A stretch of 64,000 nt of DNA from Sphaerolaimus hirsutus (taxonomy: Eukaryota; Nematoda; Chromadorea; Monhysterida; Sphaerolaimidae), in NCBI GenBank assembly GCA_964036195.1, contig OZ038452.1:19789785-19853784 (forward strand), written 5' to 3'. The position numbers and the translations under genes were made by a program. Position 1 is the stretch's first letter. Each line of letters starts with the position of its first letter. The notes under the pieces were generated by a model. The model was not told the origin of the DNA. It made no database searches and saw nothing but the letters and a program-made list of their open reading frames with translations. Below are positions 60,801 to 63,800 of this stretch, in pieces.

Positions 60801-63800
60801 GGCAACTCCATTATAAAGTCCCGACTGCAAAAGGCAGGGCAGTTGATTAATTCCCATACCGTCCTCAGCTTATTATTGCATTTTTGTAATTGCCAGCCAC
60901 GTTCCGGAATTTGATTTTCGACTGTGAAATGCACGCAAGCCATTTTTGCATGCAAATAACCACTTTTGAAAATTTCGAAAAGATGAACAACTTTTATATT
61001 TTACAAAAAATTTTGTGCATGCGATCGTAAAAATAATCACCAGTCACACCTCAATAGTTTAGCCAGGAGGTAAACCGCAATGGCTGGTGGGTTGTAAGAG
61101 CGTTTTTACGATGGGAAAAACACCACCCCACAAAATTTGAGACAAACAAATGCAATAATAATTCACGGAACGTAAACTACTATGTATTTTGTAAACTAAA
61201 TGTGGGCAAACTTTCTCAGACATTGTGACGGCTTTTCGACGGCAACGGGGACTGCACGGCATGCACAGCCCTGCAGTGGGCTGCGCAGTACCCCGTCAGA
61301 GCACTGCATCGCAAGATCGACGCCGCTACATGGGCTGACCGAGTTCGCCATGTTTTCTAGTGGTTGTAGTGCTCTGCACAATTTCGTTCCCTTACCCCCC
61401 AATTTTAATTACTATTTTTGTGCGCCAAATCTATTTAAGTCAAGTTGGCTAGGTTATGTCTAGCTTAGGTGTAACTGCATTCCACATGGCATAAGGTGAG
61501 AGGGGAATTTCACATTTTTCACTTTGAAATGCCGTGGCGCGGCGTGTGGCCGCCTTTGGGCTCGCCGGCACACTGTTGTGACTCTCTGGGCGGTCTAAAG
61601 CACATTCTACCCTTTACTTATCTTTGGGCAGAGGCGGAGACTGACGGCTGATAGGTAGGTGGCGACCGGAAGCCAGGAACAATGAATTTCACTCAAAAAA
61701 ATACAAAAACACTGTTCCGCGTTCCTCCCCATGTTGACTAGATTGTCGTGCGTCATCTAGTATCGGTGGGTGGTAGGAATAGCTTCTGATAATGCCCCAA
61801 GTGACAAGTCGCAGTCCAAAAAATACTTTTCCGCCGCCCTAGCATAAATATCTCCTCGCGCTCGGAAGGGTGTGGCCATCGGGCTGAAACCTTTCTCACG
61901 GGCGCTAGCTGACCGGATAGTCACAATAGTGGGTCGCGGGGTCGGAGGTGATAAGCATTTCGCGCCCGCGAGCATTTTCTAGCTACCGTAACTTATGAAT
62001 ACAAAACCCCCAAACTAAGTTTCCATGTGACATGTAGAAATTGTTGTACATATCGTTTCACGCCAATGCCTTTCATTCCCGCGAGTTTAATTAATCGTTC
62101 TGTATTTTAATTAATTAACATTAGTTGTAAGCTTGTATTAGCTGTTTAATTACTGGTTAGCTTAAATTGCTGTATTAGATTTTGATGTCGTAATTGCCTT
62201 TGTACATACTTTGTTCATTCTATTTTTGTAAATATGCGTTGCACTGCATTGTTATCTGTTTCAAGTCGTCTTAGATTAAGTAGGGATTTGTAGGTAATTA
62301 TGGAAGTGAGTAATTGTCGCACCAAGTAAACTTGTAAATTATAGACTAAGCCCCATGTCGCATGAAGCTCTTAATTACTGTTGTTAGCTGATATTAATTA
62401 GTACATTTTCCATAAGCAGTTGTGTTACGTACGATTTTACTAAGTGCTTACATCAGAGCTTATGTGATTTGAAAGTGATTTTGTAACCTTGCTGTTTTTA
62501 TGTCTTTTTAGCTTTTTATTCAAGTCGATTATGGTAGCCTTGATTGCCTTATAAGTAGCTGAAATTGTTTTTCCCCCCAACTTTGTCGATGCGACGAAAG
62601 CTGATTTTGCTTCTACTCTGCCGCTACTGTTCTTCCATCGCCCTAAAAATAAACTCTCTTCTCAACCCAACTTGGACCCCCTTTTTGTATCAGCACTAAG
62701 TACTAACTGTTTTCCCTTAGTTAGCTAATTAACAACTGCTCTAATTGCCGCGCTGCTTATGCTGAGTGTAAGTGCTGTGCGTGCTGCGGGAAACGGAACA
62801 GCGTGAGCCACCGAGTGGTTCATCGCACGTTCTGAAAAACCTACCATCTTCGGACACGTTTCCTTAAAATTTACAACACGCATTTATAATCTGGACCTCC
62901 GGGCCCAGTGCAGTGCACTGCAGCGGCAAGCGGCCGGTGAAGTGGGAATAGAGGGAAAAGTGCGGTAAAAAACCTCGTGAATCGTGTAGTCGAAAAACAG
63001 CTGAATACACGGATTCATGACATTAATACTTATTGTATTTAGCACTAGTGATAATATTGACTGATATAATCCGAACCTTGTCATTTTCCGCCAACGTGAC
63101 GATCGAAAGTGTCTGCAAATCGTTCACACTCCACACGTGCACGCACGCCCTATGTCTGGCATCACCACTAGCACACTGGCCGCTAGCCACCAATGCACTA
63201 CCCTTAGCTCGAGCTTCACCACTGACTGGTGCCCTACCCAAACCCTGTAAAATGCCGTGTAAAAAGTCAAATGTCATGCAAAGTGTCAATGATCATGTAA
63301 AATGCCCTGTAAAAAGGCAAAAAGAACGTTTGCCATTTTACAGGGCATTTGACATGAGTTTTGACACTCTGCATGACATTTGACCTTTACAGGGCATTTT
63401 ACAGGGTCTGGGAGTGCCCCCTGAGCTCTGTTGGTGCGCAGTGACGCAGCGCACAGTGTTCGTATGATGGGTGTAGTAGCGCTGAGCTCCATCTTTGAGC
63501 GCGTGCAGCACGCACAACCCCTCCACCGCGTAGAGCAATTCGCCGGTGCCGTTGGTGCCAGGCACGCAGTGCAGGCCGGCCGATGTATTCAAGCCGAACA
63601 CGTGCTGCAGGTGCAGGCCCTGCAAATGGTTAGTCAGTTTGGACGCAATATCATTCTCTAGAACGGATTTGTTTTTGGACGTACAGTTATCGGTGTTTTG
63701 GGCGCGTCACCACTAGAAGCCACCAATGGGGTGTCGCGGGGCCGCAGAATGCGATTGAAACCCTGCAATATCGGAGGTTTATAATTTTTCAATTCAACAT

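Larger units (their letters stand above)
45005..63022 (+). mobile_element. 18,018-bp Ty3/Gypsy-like LTR retroelement with env-like and helicase genes
   Basis: Flanked by TTAA duplications (45,001-45,004; 63,023-63,026). LTRs start TGTAAGAGCG and end TTCATGACA. Order: 5' LTR, primer site, leader ORF, gag (zinc knuckle), env-like glycoprotein region, protease, RT, RNase H, integrase (HHCC, D-D35-E, GPY-like FLGPYECIR), separate SF1 helicase ORF, 3' LTR. Polymerase order and the GPY module suggest a Ty3/Gypsy (Metaviridae) relative. Gag-pol in this copy carries in-frame stops and three indels; the helicase ORF is intact. Inserted antisense in the EML intron between exons 3 and 4. The LTRs differ at only about nine positions by eye, so insertion is recent. 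Confidence 0.95.
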
